A stretch of DNA of 64,000 bases from RYN-230 sp963711705 (GCA_963711705.1 CAVQFM010000015.1:186001-250000); one strand, 5' to 3'. Numbered from the stretch's first letter, positions 27,214 to 36,623 are shown. Notes: generated by a model from the sequence alone, not told the origin. A program made the numbers and translations.

Positions 27214-27849
27214 ATGGCAGCGGATCCGGCACTGGCGCAGCTGCTGCGCCGGGCGGCGGCCCTGGCGGGCCGGCCGGGCCGGGCCATTCTCGGGATCACC
27301 GGGCCGCCGGCCGCGGGCAAGAGCACGCTGGCCCACCACCTGGTGGCCGGGCTGGCGCCGCGCGCCGCCTATGTCCCGCTCGACGGTTTCCACCTGGCTC
27401 ATCAGCTGCTGGTGGAGCTGGGCCGGGTGGCCCGCAAAGGCGCGCCGGACACATTCGACGCGGCCGGGTACGTCGCCCTGCTGCGCCGCTTGCGTGATCC
27501 CGGCGAAGGCGTGGTCTATGCGCCGAAGTTCGTCCGGGAGATCGAGGACTCGATCGCGAACGCGATCCCGGTCCAGCCGGACGTCCCGCTCGTCATCACC
27601 GAAGGCAACTACCTGCTGGTCCCGTCCCGGCCGTGGGCGGACGTCGCTGGGCTGCTCGATGAGGTCTGGTACCTGGACCTGCCCGAGGAGGTCAGGCTGC
27701 AGCGGCTGATCAGCCGGCACATGGCGTTCGGCCGTGATGCCACCGAGGCCCGGTCCCGGGCCACTGGGCCAGATCAGCGGAACGCGGTGCTCATCGATGC
27801 CACCCGGGAGCGCGCCGACCTGGTCATCCCGCTGCCCCCCGGGCCGTGA
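27214..27849 (+). CDS. Nucleoside/nucleotide kinase family protein (uridine/pantothenate-kinase-like P-loop)
   Basis: Cytosolic P-loop kinase of 211 aa. Walker A GPPAAGKSTL, the substrate-side VPLDGFHLAHQLL (DGFH is typical of uridine kinase/pantothenate kinase relatives), VVYAPKFVREIEDS, and VITEGNYLLV are present. The family includes enzymes acting on fructose, nucleosides or pantothenate; the substrate cannot be told. ATG 27214 is preferred over an upstream start at 27145 because homologues begin about here. Convergent with the GH2 gene 30 bp away, so it may be involved in sugar use at this locus, though that is only positional. Confidence 0.85.
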   Translation: MAADPALAQLLRRAAALAGRPGRAILGITGPPAAGKSTLAHHLVAGLAPRAAYVPLDGFHLAHQLLVELGRVARKGAPDTFDAAGYVALLRRLRDPGEGVVYAPKFVREIEDSIANAIPVQPDVPLVITEGNYLLVPSRPWADVAGLLDEVWYLDLPEEVRLQRLISRHMAFGRDATEARSRATGPDQRNAVLIDATRERADLVIPLPPGP

Positions 27850-27878
27850 CCCCCTGACTCCCGCGGCGCCCGGGATTA

Positions 27879-29651
27879 TCATCCAGGCGGCTCCGGTGGC
27901 CCGCTCCAGAGTTTGCGAAGAAGCCAGGCCGCTGCCTTTGGCTGGCGGTCGCGGGTGAAGACTCCTTTATGGTTTCCGCCGGGCCGGTGCACCGCCTGCG
28001 CGGTGGCGAAATCGGCGAAGTTCCACACATGCTCGCCGACTATCTCGGGGAACCGCCGGAATACCCGCAATGACATCTCGAGCAGCGCCGCCTGGTAATC
28101 CTCGGACCACATGGTGGGCGGCAGGGCGTGCAGTCCCGGCAGGGCGTCAGCGCCAAACTCTGTCACCAGGATGGGTTTACCGCGCTGGGCCCAGGCCCGG
28201 AGCTCGGCGGCCAGGTCCTGCTCGGCCGCTTCCAGGTCGCCGGTCCCGGTGTACCAGCCGTAGTAACGGTTCACGCAGATCAGGTCGAACAGATCGGTCA
28301 CGCGGTCCGCGTCAGGCGGTGCGGTCGCCACGTTCGCGAAGCAGACTGGCCGGGTCGGATCGAGTTCCCGTACCGCGGATACCAGCGGCGCGAAGTAGCC
28401 GCGCGAGGCCGGCTCCGCGGTGTCCGGCTCATTCGCGACCGACCAGGCGATGACGCTCGGGTGATTGCGGTCACGGGATATGAGTTCCCGGATGGCCGCC
28501 AGATGTGCGGCCGCCGCCGGCTCGCCGACCGCGCCGGGGCCGAAGGTGCGTGCTCCCGGGTCGCCCATGTTCCCGAGGCTCAGATGCAGGCCGACGGCCG
28601 GGGCCTCGTCGATGACGAGCAGACCCTGCCGGTCGGCGTAATCGAGGACCTCTTCGGCGTACGGGTAATGGGAAGTCCGGAACGAATTCGCCCCAATCCA
28701 CTTCAGCAGCGCGAAGTCACGAACCATCCGCGCGTCGTCATGGCCCCGGCCATGGAGCGCGGAGTCTTCGTGCATCCCGAAGCCCCGGAGCCGCACTGGC
28801 TGCCCGTTCAGCAGGAGGCGGGCCCCGACCACCTGGACGGTCCTGATACCGACCGGCAGCGAGTACTCGTCGTCGCCGTGCCGCACGTCCAGCCGGTACA
28901 AGTGCGGGTCCCCGGGACGCCACGGCCTGGCGCCGTGGACAGTCAGCACGCCCGTGGGGCCCGCACCGCCCGCCACCACTGCCCCGGCCGTGTCCCGGAG
29001 CCTGACCGTCGTTGCCCCGGCACCGACGACATCCGCCTGGTAGGTCACGTGGGCGGTTCCGGTCTGCGGGTCGAAAGCGGTGCTGACCGACAGGTCAGCG
29101 ACGTAGCTTCGTGGGGTCGAATACAGCCACACCGGCCGGTGCAGGCCCGCGTAGTTGAAAAAATCATGGAAATAGCGCTGCTTCCGGCGGCCATCAGCAG
29201 TGCGGGAAATGACGCCGGGCGGGATCGTGGCCATGGTCAGCTCGTTGCCCACCCGCACCGTCACGCGGAGCGGTTCGCCACCCCGCACATGATCAGTGAT
29301 GTCCGCCTCGAATGGCGTGTAGCCGCCTGCATGGTCGGCGACCTCGGCCGCACCAGCCCAGATGGTGCCGCGGTGGGTGGCCGCATCGCAGCGCAGGACG
29401 ATGCGCCTGCCCTCCCACGCCGCGGGCACCCACACGTCGCGCTGATACCAGACGTCGCCGACGTGCTCGCGCTCGGCAGCGTCGGTCACGAGATCGTTGT
29501 AGCTGGCTGGGACCGCCATCTCGCGCGCGTCGCGGAGCGGTGCCTGCCACCAGCGGCCGGCCGTGCCCTCGGTGCCCGGGTCGAACCGGAAGCGCCACAG
29601 CCCATCGAGACGACGGCATTCCCGGCTGCGGCTCTCTCGCGGTGCCAGCAT
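27879..29651 (-). CDS. uidA: Glycoside hydrolase family 2, beta-glucuronidase-like
   Basis: A 590-aa enzyme hydrolysing beta-glucuronides or related beta-glycosides. Domain order: sugar-binding jelly roll (residues about 10-180, with GLHRPVWLY), immunoglobulin-like domain (about 185-275), then a TIM barrel. Catalytic acid/base is Glu408 in WSVANEPDT and the nucleophile is Glu498 in ILVTEFGAD. NRYYGWYTGTGDL and HVWNFADFATAQ, and the NHKGVF segment that binds the uronate carboxylate in UidA-type enzymes, are also visible and support glucuronidase activity. No signal peptide, so it is cytosolic and acts on imported glycosides. Lies 139 bp downstream of the GH1 gene, probably one operon. Confidence 0.9.
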   Translation of the reverse strand: MLAPRESRSRECRRLDGLWRFRFDPGTEGTAGRWWQAPLRDAREMAVPASYNDLVTDAAEREHVGDVWYQRDVWVPAAWEGRRIVLRCDAATHRGTIWAGAAEVADHAGGYTPFEADITDHVRGGEPLRVTVRVGNELTMATIPPGVISRTADGRRKQRYFHDFFNYAGLHRPVWLYSTPRSYVADLSVSTAFDPQTGTAHVTYQADVVGAGATTVRLRDTAGAVVAGGAGPTGVLTVHGARPWRPGDPHLYRLDVRHGDDEYSLPVGIRTVQVVGARLLLNGQPVRLRGFGMHEDSALHGRGHDDARMVRDFALLKWIGANSFRTSHYPYAEEVLDYADRQGLLVIDEAPAVGLHLSLGNMGDPGARTFGPGAVGEPAAAAHLAAIRELISRDRNHPSVIAWSVANEPDTAEPASRGYFAPLVSAVRELDPTRPVCFANVATAPPDADRVTDLFDLICVNRYYGWYTGTGDLEAAEQDLAAELRAWAQRGKPILVTEFGADALPGLHALPPTMWSEDYQAALLEMSLRVFRRFPEIVGEHVWNFADFATAQAVHRPGGNHKGVFTRDRQPKAAAWLLRKLWSGPPEPPG

Positions 29652-29790
29652 CGCTCTGTCAACTCCCTCGCTTGGCCGCCCGGAGGGCGGGCTGCGCCCC
29701 GGCTCAGCACCGGACGATGCCTGCGCCGGCTCGCGGGGGGAAATCGAGCCGGCGCAGGAGTCTGTTGTGCGCGGAGGCGAGGCAGCGGCG

Positions 29791-31128
29791 TCAGCCGCCC
29801 GGCTGCCCGGCGATCAGCTGCTGGTACCAGCGCGCGCTGGCCTTCGGGATCCGCGTCTGGCTGGCGAAGTCCACGTACACCAGGCCGAACCGGCGGCCGT
29901 ACCCCTCGGCCCATTCGAAGTTGTCCAGCAGCGACCACACGAAGTAGCCGCGCAGGTCCACGCCGGACTCGATGGCGGCCAGCGCGGTACCGAGGTGATC
30001 GGCCAGGTAGTCCACCCGTTCCAGGTCATCCACGCCGCCCTCGGGATCGGCGTAGTCGTTGAAGGCGGCGCCGCTCTCGGTGATGTACAGCGGCGCGGTT
30101 ACCTGGCTGGACACGCGGTGCAGGATGCGGCCCAGGCCATCCGGGCGCACGTCCAGTCCGCCTGCGGTCAGCTTGCCGGTGCTGGGCAGCGCCCGGGCCT
30201 GGTGGTAGGGCTCGGCCGGGTCGTGGGCCACGGCCTTGGTCTCGTAGTAGTTGACCCCGAGGAAGTCCGTGGGCGTCGCCACGATCCGCATGTCGCCGTC
30301 GCGGATGAAGTCGATCGGCACCTGGCGCTGATACCAGTCGACCATGTCCTCCGGGTAGCTCCCAGTGGTCACCGGGTCGAGGAACCAGCGGTTCTCGTAC
30401 CCGTCGAGCCGCCGGGTGGCCGCTTCGTCGGCAGCGGACGGCGAGGCCGGCCTCAGGTCGGAGAACAGGTGCGAGATCCCCACCTTGGCGTGGGGCGCGC
30501 TGGCCCGCACGATCTGCACTGCCTGCCCGTGCGCGAGCAGCAGGTGATGCCCGGCAGCCAGCGCGGCGTGCAGGTCCCGCAGGCCGGGCGCGTGGCGGCC
30601 CTCCAGGTGGCCGATCATCGCGGAGCAGAATGGCTCGTTGACCGTGACCCACCGGCTAACCAGGTCGCCCAGGCTGTCCAGCACCACCTGGGCGTAGTCA
30701 CAGAACCGCGGCACGGTGTCGCGGCTGGCCCAGCCGCCCGCGTCCTGCAGTGGCTGCGGGAGGTCCCAGTGGTACAGCGTGGCCACCGGCTCGATGCCGC
30801 GGGCATGCAGCCCGTCCAGCATCCGCCGGTAGAAGTCGAGGCCTTTCTGGTTCACCGAACCCGTGCCGTCCGGGATGATGCGCGGCCAGGCCAGGGAAAA
30901 CCGGTAGGCGGTCAGTCCCATGGCGGCGGCCAGGTCGAGATCGGCATCGACGCGGTGATAGTGGTCACAGGCGATGGTGCCGGTATCGCCATGGGTCACC
31001 GCGCCGGGGGTGGCGGCGAACGTGTCCCAGATCGAGGGGCCACGGCCGTCCTCGTCAACGGCTCCCTCGATCTGGTGAGCGGAGGTGGAGGCGCCGAAAA
31101 GGAAGCCTGCTGGAAAGCGCATGGACAA
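29791..31128 (-). CDS. Glycoside hydrolase family 1 beta-glucosidase
   Basis: A 445-aa cytosolic TIM-barrel enzyme that cleaves beta-linked disaccharides. N-terminal signature FLFGASTSAHQIEGA, acid/base Glu165 in VTVNEPF, nucleophile Glu351 in YITESGAA, and the aglycone-site region SLLDNFEWAEGY are intact. Length is standard for bacterial GH1. It is likely co-transcribed with the GH2 gene downstream and controlled by the ROK repressor encoded upstream; an operator-like inverted repeat lies at 31229-31260 in its promoter region. Substrates would enter through the divergent ABC importer. Confidence 0.95.
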   Translation of the reverse strand: MSMRFPAGFLFGASTSAHQIEGAVDEDGRGPSIWDTFAATPGAVTHGDTGTIACDHYHRVDADLDLAAAMGLTAYRFSLAWPRIIPDGTGSVNQKGLDFYRRMLDGLHARGIEPVATLYHWDLPQPLQDAGGWASRDTVPRFCDYAQVVLDSLGDLVSRWVTVNEPFCSAMIGHLEGRHAPGLRDLHAALAAGHHLLLAHGQAVQIVRASAPHAKVGISHLFSDLRPASPSAADEAATRRLDGYENRWFLDPVTTGSYPEDMVDWYQRQVPIDFIRDGDMRIVATPTDFLGVNYYETKAVAHDPAEPYHQARALPSTGKLTAGGLDVRPDGLGRILHRVSSQVTAPLYITESGAAFNDYADPEGGVDDLERVDYLADHLGTALAAIESGVDLRGYFVWSLLDNFEWAEGYGRRFGLVYVDFASQTRIPKASARWYQQLIAGQPGG

Positions 31129-31228
31129 TGCCGGCCGCTCCTTGTTCGTCGGGTAGCACGGGCGCTGCTCATCGGGGTAGCACGGGCATCCGGGACGTGT
31201 ACAAGCACTGTCGGCGCCGGCGGCTGCT

Positions 31229-31260
31229 TACTTTAGCACTTACGTTAAGGCTTGAGTAAA
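31229..31260. promoter_or_regulatory. Imperfect palindrome upstream of beta-glucosidase gene
   Basis: TTACTTTAGC (31229) and GCTTGAGTAA (31251) match as an inverted repeat at 8 of 10 positions, with the near-palindromic ACTTACGTTAAG between them. The AT-rich site, about 100 bp before the GH1 start in otherwise very GC-rich DNA, fits a sugar-responsive repressor operator, most simply for the adjacent ROK protein. Inference only. Confidence 0.4.
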
Positions 31261-31289
31261 GTCGGGTCAAGCGTGCCGGGGGCGGGGGA

Positions 31290-31365
31290 GAGGCGGGCTG
31301 GGCCGGCCGTCAAAGTCAAGCGGTGCCGAGGCGGGCAGAGCTGGCCGTCAGGGTCAGGCGCCGCC
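31290..31365. repeat. Two imperfect 38-bp tandem repeats
   Basis: Units start at 31290 and 31328 with GAGGCGGGC and share most of the following bases (GGCCGTCA.AGTCA.GCG). They lie between the ROK gene end and the GH1 promoter. Function unknown; possibly slippage, possibly part of the ROK gene terminator region. Confidence 0.55.
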
Positions 31366-31393
31366 GGGGCGGGGCAGACGCTGGCTGGGCCGG

Positions 31394-32650
31394 TCAGCCG
31401 GCCGGGACGGCCGAGCGGGCCCGGCGCCGGCCACCCGGGCTGCCGGTGCGCATCGCCCCGGCGGTGAGCAGCCGGGCGATCGGCAGCGTCGCGCCGCCCA
31501 GCGCGACGGCATCCTGGCCCAGGTCAGCCTTGACGATCTCGGCCCGGCTGAACGGCAGCCGGAGCGCCTGCTGGCCCGCCGCCCGGCGGATTTCTGGCAG
31601 CAGCGCGTCACTCAGGGCCTGGCCGAGCCAGCCGCCCAGAACAATTCGTTCGGGATTAAAGAGGTTGACCAGGCCGCCAATGCCAGCCCCGAGATAGGTC
31701 ACCGTTTCCGCCAGGACCTGGGCCGCCGCCTGGTCCCGGTCCCGGGCGGCGATGATCGCAGCGATCTGGGTGTCCAGCTCGCCCGGGGCGGCCGCGGCCC
31801 GGCGCCCATCGAGCTGCTCGTGGCGGGCCACGATCGCGCCCGCGCCAACGTAGGCCTCCAGGCAGCCCTGCGCGCCGCACCGGCACGCCCGGCCGCCGAC
31901 CTCGACGGTGGTGTGGCCCCATTCACCGGCGCTGCTGGTCGCGCCCCGGTAGACCTCGCCGTTGCTGATGATGCACAGGCCCACGCCGATGCCGAGCAGG
32001 GCGATCACCGCGTTCTCGGTATCCCGGGCGGCGCCGAACCAGCGTTCCGCCTGGCCCAGCGTCTTGGCGCCGTTGTCCACCAGGATCGGCAGGCCGGTCC
32101 GGCTGTGCAGCATCGCCTCCAGCGGGACGGCGTCCCAGCCGATGCTCTGCCCGTGCACCACCGCGGCCTCGCGGTTCTCCACCAGGCCGGGCACGCCGAC
32201 CCCCACCCCGAGCAGGGCGGACTCGGGCACGCCAGCCTCGGCGATGACCGCTTCGATGCCCTGGACGATGTGCCGCACGGCGTCCTCGGGGTCCAGCACC
32301 GTCATGTCGGTCACCGAGGTGTGCCGGGCCAGCGGCTGCAGGCCGAAGTCGAACAGCTCGACCAGGAACGCGGTCTCCCCGACGTCCACCCCGATGACGT
32401 AGCCGTACCCGGGGTTGACCTGCAGCAGCCCGCGGGGCCGGCCGCCGTTGGAATCCTCCAGGCCGACCTCGGCCACGACACCCTCGGCCACCAGGGCGGC
32501 GACCAGGTTGCTGACGGTGGCCGGGCTGAGCCCGGCGACCGAACCGACCTCCTGTCGGGTCAGCGGGCCGTTGAGGAACACCTGCCACAGCGCACGGGAC
32601 CGGTTGCTCTTCCGGAGATCCCGTACCGTGGTCGTGCTGGGCCTGGGCAT
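31394..32650 (-). CDS. ROK-family transcriptional repressor
   Basis: Sugar-responsive regulator of 418 aa. N-terminal winged HTH (LTRQEVGSVAGLSPATVSNLVAALV, residues about 30-54), followed by the ROK sugar-kinase-like domain: phosphate-binding GVDVGETAF, the zinc motif with CRCGAQGCLEAYVG, and GIGVGLCII. The HTH marks it as a NagC/XylR-like regulator rather than a sugar kinase. It is encoded between the glycosidase genes (same strand, downstream) and the divergent ABC importer, which it very likely represses until a glycoside-derived sugar binds. The C-terminus has a basic extension (GGRRRARSA) beyond the family core. Confidence 0.93.
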   Translation of the reverse strand: MPRPSTTTVRDLRKSNRSRALWQVFLNGPLTRQEVGSVAGLSPATVSNLVAALVAEGVVAEVGLEDSNGGRPRGLLQVNPGYGYVIGVDVGETAFLVELFDFGLQPLARHTSVTDMTVLDPEDAVRHIVQGIEAVIAEAGVPESALLGVGVGVPGLVENREAAVVHGQSIGWDAVPLEAMLHSRTGLPILVDNGAKTLGQAERWFGAARDTENAVIALLGIGVGLCIISNGEVYRGATSSAGEWGHTTVEVGGRACRCGAQGCLEAYVGAGAIVARHEQLDGRRAAAAPGELDTQIAAIIAARDRDQAAAQVLAETVTYLGAGIGGLVNLFNPERIVLGGWLGQALSDALLPEIRRAAGQQALRLPFSRAEIVKADLGQDAVALGGATLPIARLLTAGAMRTGSPGGRRRARSAVPAG

Positions 32651-32985
32651 CGACCTGCCTCACCGGCGGAGTCACCGCCACGATACAGCTGCGGACTCGC
32701 CTATTTTACGGCCTGGAATAAGTGACGCGCACCTCATGACCAGCGGCGAGTCGCCGGGCGGCGCGTCGCGGACTGGCCCGGGACCCGTCCCGGGCCAGTC
32801 CCGGAGCCGGGCGGCCGGCCTAAGTAACGAAACGGATACGGAGGCATTCACGCCGTTGACAGTACTCGCCGGGCGCACATAATTTACGCCTTATAGGAAG
32901 ATGTAAAAGATCCCCGTTATAGTCCCCGGTCCCCCCGCGAGGCCTGTGGTGTGCTCGCGACCCTCATTCCCTGGAAGGACACCAC
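32651..32985. promoter_or_regulatory. Divergent promoter region between ROK gene and ABC importer
   Basis: 335 bp without genes. Two AT-rich patches carry similar sequences: CTATTTTACGGCC near 32700 (before the ROK gene) and ATAATTTACGCC near 32880 (before the binding-protein gene), the latter also framed by TTTAC ... GTAAA. They share TTTACG with the operator-like site before the GH1 gene (CTTACG) and may be ROK sites. A ribosome site GGAAGGA stands just before ATG 32986. Confidence 0.4.
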
Positions 32986-34297
32986 ATGAGACCGACGAAG
33001 CTGTCGACCCTGGCCTGTGCCGCCATGCTGGCGGCAGTGCCCCTCGCTGCCTGCGGCAGCAGCGGTTCGAATTCCGGTTCCTCCGCCCATCCGACGCTCA
33101 CGTACTGGGCCAGCAACCAGGGCACCAGCCTGCAGGACGATCAGCAGGTCCTGGCCCCACAGATCGCGAAATTCACCAAGCAGACCGGCATCAAGGTCAA
33201 GGTCCAGGTGATCCCGTGGACGACCTTGCTCAACCAGATCACGGCAGCCACCGTGTCCGGCAAGGGCCCTGACGTCCTCAACATCGGCAACACCTGGTCC
33301 GCGTCGCTCCAGGCGACCGGTGCGTTCCTGCCGTTCACCTCGTCGGTCATGAACCAGATCGGTGGCTCCAGCCGGTTCCTGGCCGGCAGCCTGTCGGCCA
33401 CCGGCGCGGTGGGCAAGCCGCCGACGGCCGTTCCGCTCTACAGCACGGCCTACGGCCTGTATTACAACAAGGCCGAGTTCGCGGCGGCGGGCATCAGCGG
33501 GCCGCCCGCGACCTGGGCGGAATTCGTCACGGACGCCAAGAAGCTGACCAAGAACGGGCACTACGGGCTGACCCTCGAGGCCGGTCAGATTCCGGAGAAC
33601 GTCCACCTGGCGTTCGAGCTGAGCCAGCAGCAGGGCGGGTCGTTCTTCGACTCCGCGGGCAAGCCGACGTTCGACACCCCACAGAACGTGGCCGCGATCA
33701 AGCAGATGATCGACTTCATGCAGGCCGACAAGATCGCCAATCCGGGCGACGCGCAGTACTCCAAGGGCACCGAGGCCCTTACCGACTACGCCACCGGGAA
33801 GGCCGCCATGGTCTTCTGGCAGACGGCCTCCGGGTCGCTGGCCAAGCTGGGCATGAAGGCCTCAAACATCGGCGTCGCGCCGCTGCCGCTCCCGTCCCCG
33901 ATGCCGTCCGGCGGCAAGAAGGTCACCAGCATGGTGGCGGGCATCAACATTGCGATCATGAAGGACAGCAAGAACCTGTCCGCCGCGGAGAAGTTCGTGA
34001 AGTTCATGACCAGCACGCCGGAGCAGGAGAGCCTCAACCACACCTACGGCTCGCTGCCCACGGTCCAGGCCGCGTACAGCGACCCGGCCTTCAACACCCC
34101 GGCCGTGCACACCTTCCGCAGCATCCTCAGCCACGACCGCCGCGCCCATGCCCGCGGTGGCCGCGGAGAGCCAGTTCGAGACCGCGGTCGGGACGGCGAT
34201 CATCCACCTGTATTCCAGCGCGGCCACCGGCAAGACTGTCACCAGCAGCATGATCGGGCAGGCGCTGAGCCAGGCGCAGCAACAGCTAGGAGGCTGA
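32986..34297 (+). pseudogene. Sugar ABC transporter substrate-binding lipoprotein, C-terminal frameshift
   Basis: Extracellular solute-binding protein of the family-1 (MalE-like) type that captures oligosaccharides at the cell surface. Signal peptide with lipobox VPLAACGS, then TLTYWASNQGTSLQDDQQV, GKGPDVLNIGN, VPLYSTAYGLYYNKAEF and ATGKAAMVFW, all typical. The frame shifts near 34130; the true C-terminus reads ATTAAPMPAVAAESQ ... AQQQLGG one frame over and stops at 34297, 6 bp before the first permease. Full length about 436 aa, normal for the family. First gene of the importer operon. Confidence 0.88.
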
Positions 34298-34303
34298 CCC
34301 CTG

Positions 34304-35272
34304 GTGGTTGACACCATCCGGGTCAAGCAGGGTGTCACCGCGTCCGCGCCGTCGTCACCGCCCAAGCGGCGGTGGTGGCGGCGCGGATCGCTGCCCTACG
34401 TCCTGCTGATCCCCGCGATTGCGCTGGAACTGCTCATCCACATCATCCCGATGCTGGCCGGGGTGGGGATCAGCTTCCTGCAGCTGACCTTGTTCTACCT
34501 GAGGAACTGGCGGGCCGCCCCGTTCGCGGGATTCAGCAACTACGCGGTCGCGGTGAACTTCTCCTCCGCGACCGGGCAGGCGCTACTGCACTCGTTCACG
34601 GTCACGATCATTTACACCCTCATCGTCCTCGCCGGGGCCTGGCTGTTCGGCATGGCCGCCGCGGTCCTCACCCAGCGGGCATTCCGGGGCCGGGGCGCGG
34701 TCCGCACCCTGTTCCTCATCCCGTACGCGCTGCCCGTCTTCGCCTCGGTCATCACCTGGAACTTCATGCTGCAGCGGGACACCGGCATGGTGAACCAGCT
34801 GCTGATGTCCCTGCACCTGGTGGGATCCCGGCCGTTCTGGCTGATCGGCCAGGACAGTTTCTGGTCCCTGGTGATCGTGCAGCTCTGGCGCACCTGGCCG
34901 TTCGCGTTCCTGATCCTCACGGCGGGACTGCAGAGCATTCCGGCCGACCTGTACGAGGCGGCGTCGCTGGATGGCGCCGGGATCCTGGGCCAGGTACGGC
35001 ACGTGACCCTGCCGCTGATCCGGCCCGTCAACCGGGTCCTGCTGCTGGTGCTCTTCCTGTGGACGTTCAACGACTTCTCGGTGCCGTTCACGCTGTTCGG
35101 CTCGGCCCCGCCGAGCCAGGCCGACATCATCTCCATTCACATCTACGAGAACTCGTTCAGCAGCTGGAACTTCGGCACCGGGTCAGCCATGTCTGTGCTG
35201 CTGTTGCTGTTCCTGCTGCTGGTGACGCTCGTCTATCTGGCGCTCGGGAGACGGGGGGCCCGCCATGCATGA
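34304..35272 (+). CDS. Sugar ABC transporter permease (MalF-like)
   Basis: Inner-membrane permease of 322 aa with six helices in the transmembrane core. The EAA loop, EAASLDGAGILGQVRHVTLP, contacts the ATPase. N-terminal cytoplasmic tail is basic (PPKRRWWRR). GTG start lies 6 bp after the binding-protein stop, with GGAGG shortly before it. The gene ends overlapping the second permease by 8 bp. No ATPase gene is in the locus; actinobacteria commonly use a shared MsiK-type ATPase for such importers. Confidence 0.93.
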   Translation: MVDTIRVKQGVTASAPSSPPKRRWWRRGSLPYVLLIPAIALELLIHIIPMLAGVGISFLQLTLFYLRNWRAAPFAGFSNYAVAVNFSSATGQALLHSFTVTIIYTLIVLAGAWLFGMAAAVLTQRAFRGRGAVRTLFLIPYALPVFASVITWNFMLQRDTGMVNQLLMSLHLVGSRPFWLIGQDSFWSLVIVQLWRTWPFAFLILTAGLQSIPADLYEAASLDGAGILGQVRHVTLPLIRPVNRVLLLVLFLWTFNDFSVPFTLFGSAPPSQADIISIHIYENSFSSWNFGTGSAMSVLLLLFLLLVTLVYLALGRRGARHA

Positions 35273-36104
35273 GCCAGCCTGGTTCCGGTGGGCCCGGGTG
35301 ATCGTGCTGACACTGCTCGGCCTGTTCGCGATCGCGCCGGTGTACGTCATGCTCACCGCGTCGCTGAAGCCGCTCCCGGACGTCGAGGGCGCGTTCCGGT
35401 GGATTCCCAGCCACCTGACCTTGTCGCCATTCGTCGACATGTGGCAGACCATCCCGCTGCTGACCTACCTGGAGAACAGCCTGATCGTGTGCTCGGTGGC
35501 GTCGGTGGCCTCGGTGATCGTCGCGCTGCTGGCCGCGTACGCCGTCAGCCGGTACCGGTTCCACGGGCGGCAGGTCTTCTCGGTCACGATCCTGTCCACC
35601 CAGATGTTCCCCGGCATCCTGTTCCTGCTCCCGCTGTTCGTGATCTTCGTCAACCTCAGCCAGGACACCGGCATCAACCTGTACGGCAGCCGGACCGGCC
35701 TGATCATCACGTACATGACGTTCACCCTGCCGTTCGCGATCTGGATGCTGGCCGCCTACCTGGACACGATCCCCCGGGAACTCGATGAGGCGGCCACGGT
35801 GGACGGCACCGGGCCGCTGGGCGCGTTCATCCGGGTGGTCATCCCGGCCGCGATCCCGGGCATCGTCGCCGTGCTGATCTACGCGTTCATGACCGCGTGG
35901 AGCGAGATGCTGTTCGCCTCGGTGCTGACCAATGACTCGACCCGGACGCTGGCCGTGGGCCTGCAGGGCTACGCCACCCAGAACCAGGTGTACTGGAACC
36001 AGATCATGGCCGCGTCGCTGACCGTGAGCGTGCCGATCGTGGTCGGCTTCCTCCTGCTGCAGCGCTACCTGGTGGCCGGGATGACGGCCGGCTCGGTCAA
36101 GTGA
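35265..36104 (+). CDS. Sugar ABC transporter permease (MalG-like)
   Basis: Second permease, 279 aa, six membrane helices, with EAA loop DEAATVDGTGPLGAFIRVVIP. N-terminal helix VIVLTLLGLFAIAPVYVML and the typical TASLKP periplasmic start mark the MalG type. It overlaps the preceding permease gene by 8 bp and ends overlapping the convergent MarR gene by 8 bp. Forms the channel together with the MalF-like subunit. Confidence 0.94.
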   Translation: MHEPAWFRWARVIVLTLLGLFAIAPVYVMLTASLKPLPDVEGAFRWIPSHLTLSPFVDMWQTIPLLTYLENSLIVCSVASVASVIVALLAAYAVSRYRFHGRQVFSVTILSTQMFPGILFLLPLFVIFVNLSQDTGINLYGSRTGLIITYMTFTLPFAIWMLAAYLDTIPRELDEAATVDGTGPLGAFIRVVIPAAIPGIVAVLIYAFMTAWSEMLFASVLTNDSTRTLAVGLQGYATQNQVYWNQIMAASLTVSVPIVVGFLLLQRYLVAGMTAGSVK

Positions 36105-36540
36105 CCCCGGTGCGGTGGCCGTCGGCCTGGGCGGTGAGGTGCTCCAGGACCGGCGCCAGCCGCTGGAGTTCGTCCAGGTGCGCGGCGGCCAGCCGGTCCA
36201 GCCGCTGCTCGCCGTCGGCGGTGAGCCGGATCCGGGTGATCCGGCCGTCGCCGTCGTCCCCCCAGCGCTCGACCAGGCCGGCCGCTTCGGCCCGGTCGAT
36301 GAGCTCGACCGTGCTGTGCGGCCGGAGCAGCAGGTAGGCCGCAAGGTCGCCCACGGTGGGACCGGGGCCGCCGGGATGGCCCTTGACCGCGAGCAGCAGC
36401 TGATGCTGGGCCGGGGTCAGGCCCACCTCGCGCGCCTGGGCCTGGGACCAGTGCAGGAAGCGGCGCAGGCTGGTCCGGAAGGTCAGCAGGTTCTCGTAGT
36501 CCGCGCGGGTCAGCTCAGCCAATGTCCCTCCCCCTCGCAC
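36097..36540 (-). CDS. MarR-family transcriptional regulator
   Basis: DNA-binding dimeric repressor of up to 147 aa. Winged helix with recognition region TVGDLAAYLLLRPHSTVELIDRAEAAGLVER and wing DDGDGRITRIRLT. The longest start is GTG 36540; a TTG at 36522 is better placed after a GGAGGG ribosome site and gives LAELTRADYENLL. Divergent from the small gene at 36885. Two copies of one 17-bp palindrome lie in the shared upstream region, so it probably represses itself and that gene. Overlaps the importer permease by 8 bp tail to tail. Confidence 0.92.
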   Translation of the reverse strand: MRGGGTLAELTRADYENLLTFRTSLRRFLHWSQAQAREVGLTPAQHQLLLAVKGHPGGPGPTVGDLAAYLLLRPHSTVELIDRAEAAGLVERWGDDGDGRITRIRLTADGEQRLDRLAAAHLDELQRLAPVLEHLTAQADGHRTGVT

Positions 36541-36606
36541 GCATCCGGCGCTGTCCCGCCGGGCGCATCTGGCCGCCTGCCCTGCTGGCCTTTGCTAAAA
36601 GTTAAA

Positions 36607-36623
36607 ATATCGCATAACGATAT
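36607..36623. promoter_or_regulatory. Palindromic operator 1 (ATATCG-CATAA-CGATAT)
   Basis: Perfect 6-bp inverted repeat with a 5-bp spacer, 17 bp in all, about 67-85 bp upstream of the MarR start. MarR proteins bind palindromes of this size. A near-identical copy follows at 36787. Confidence 0.65.
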
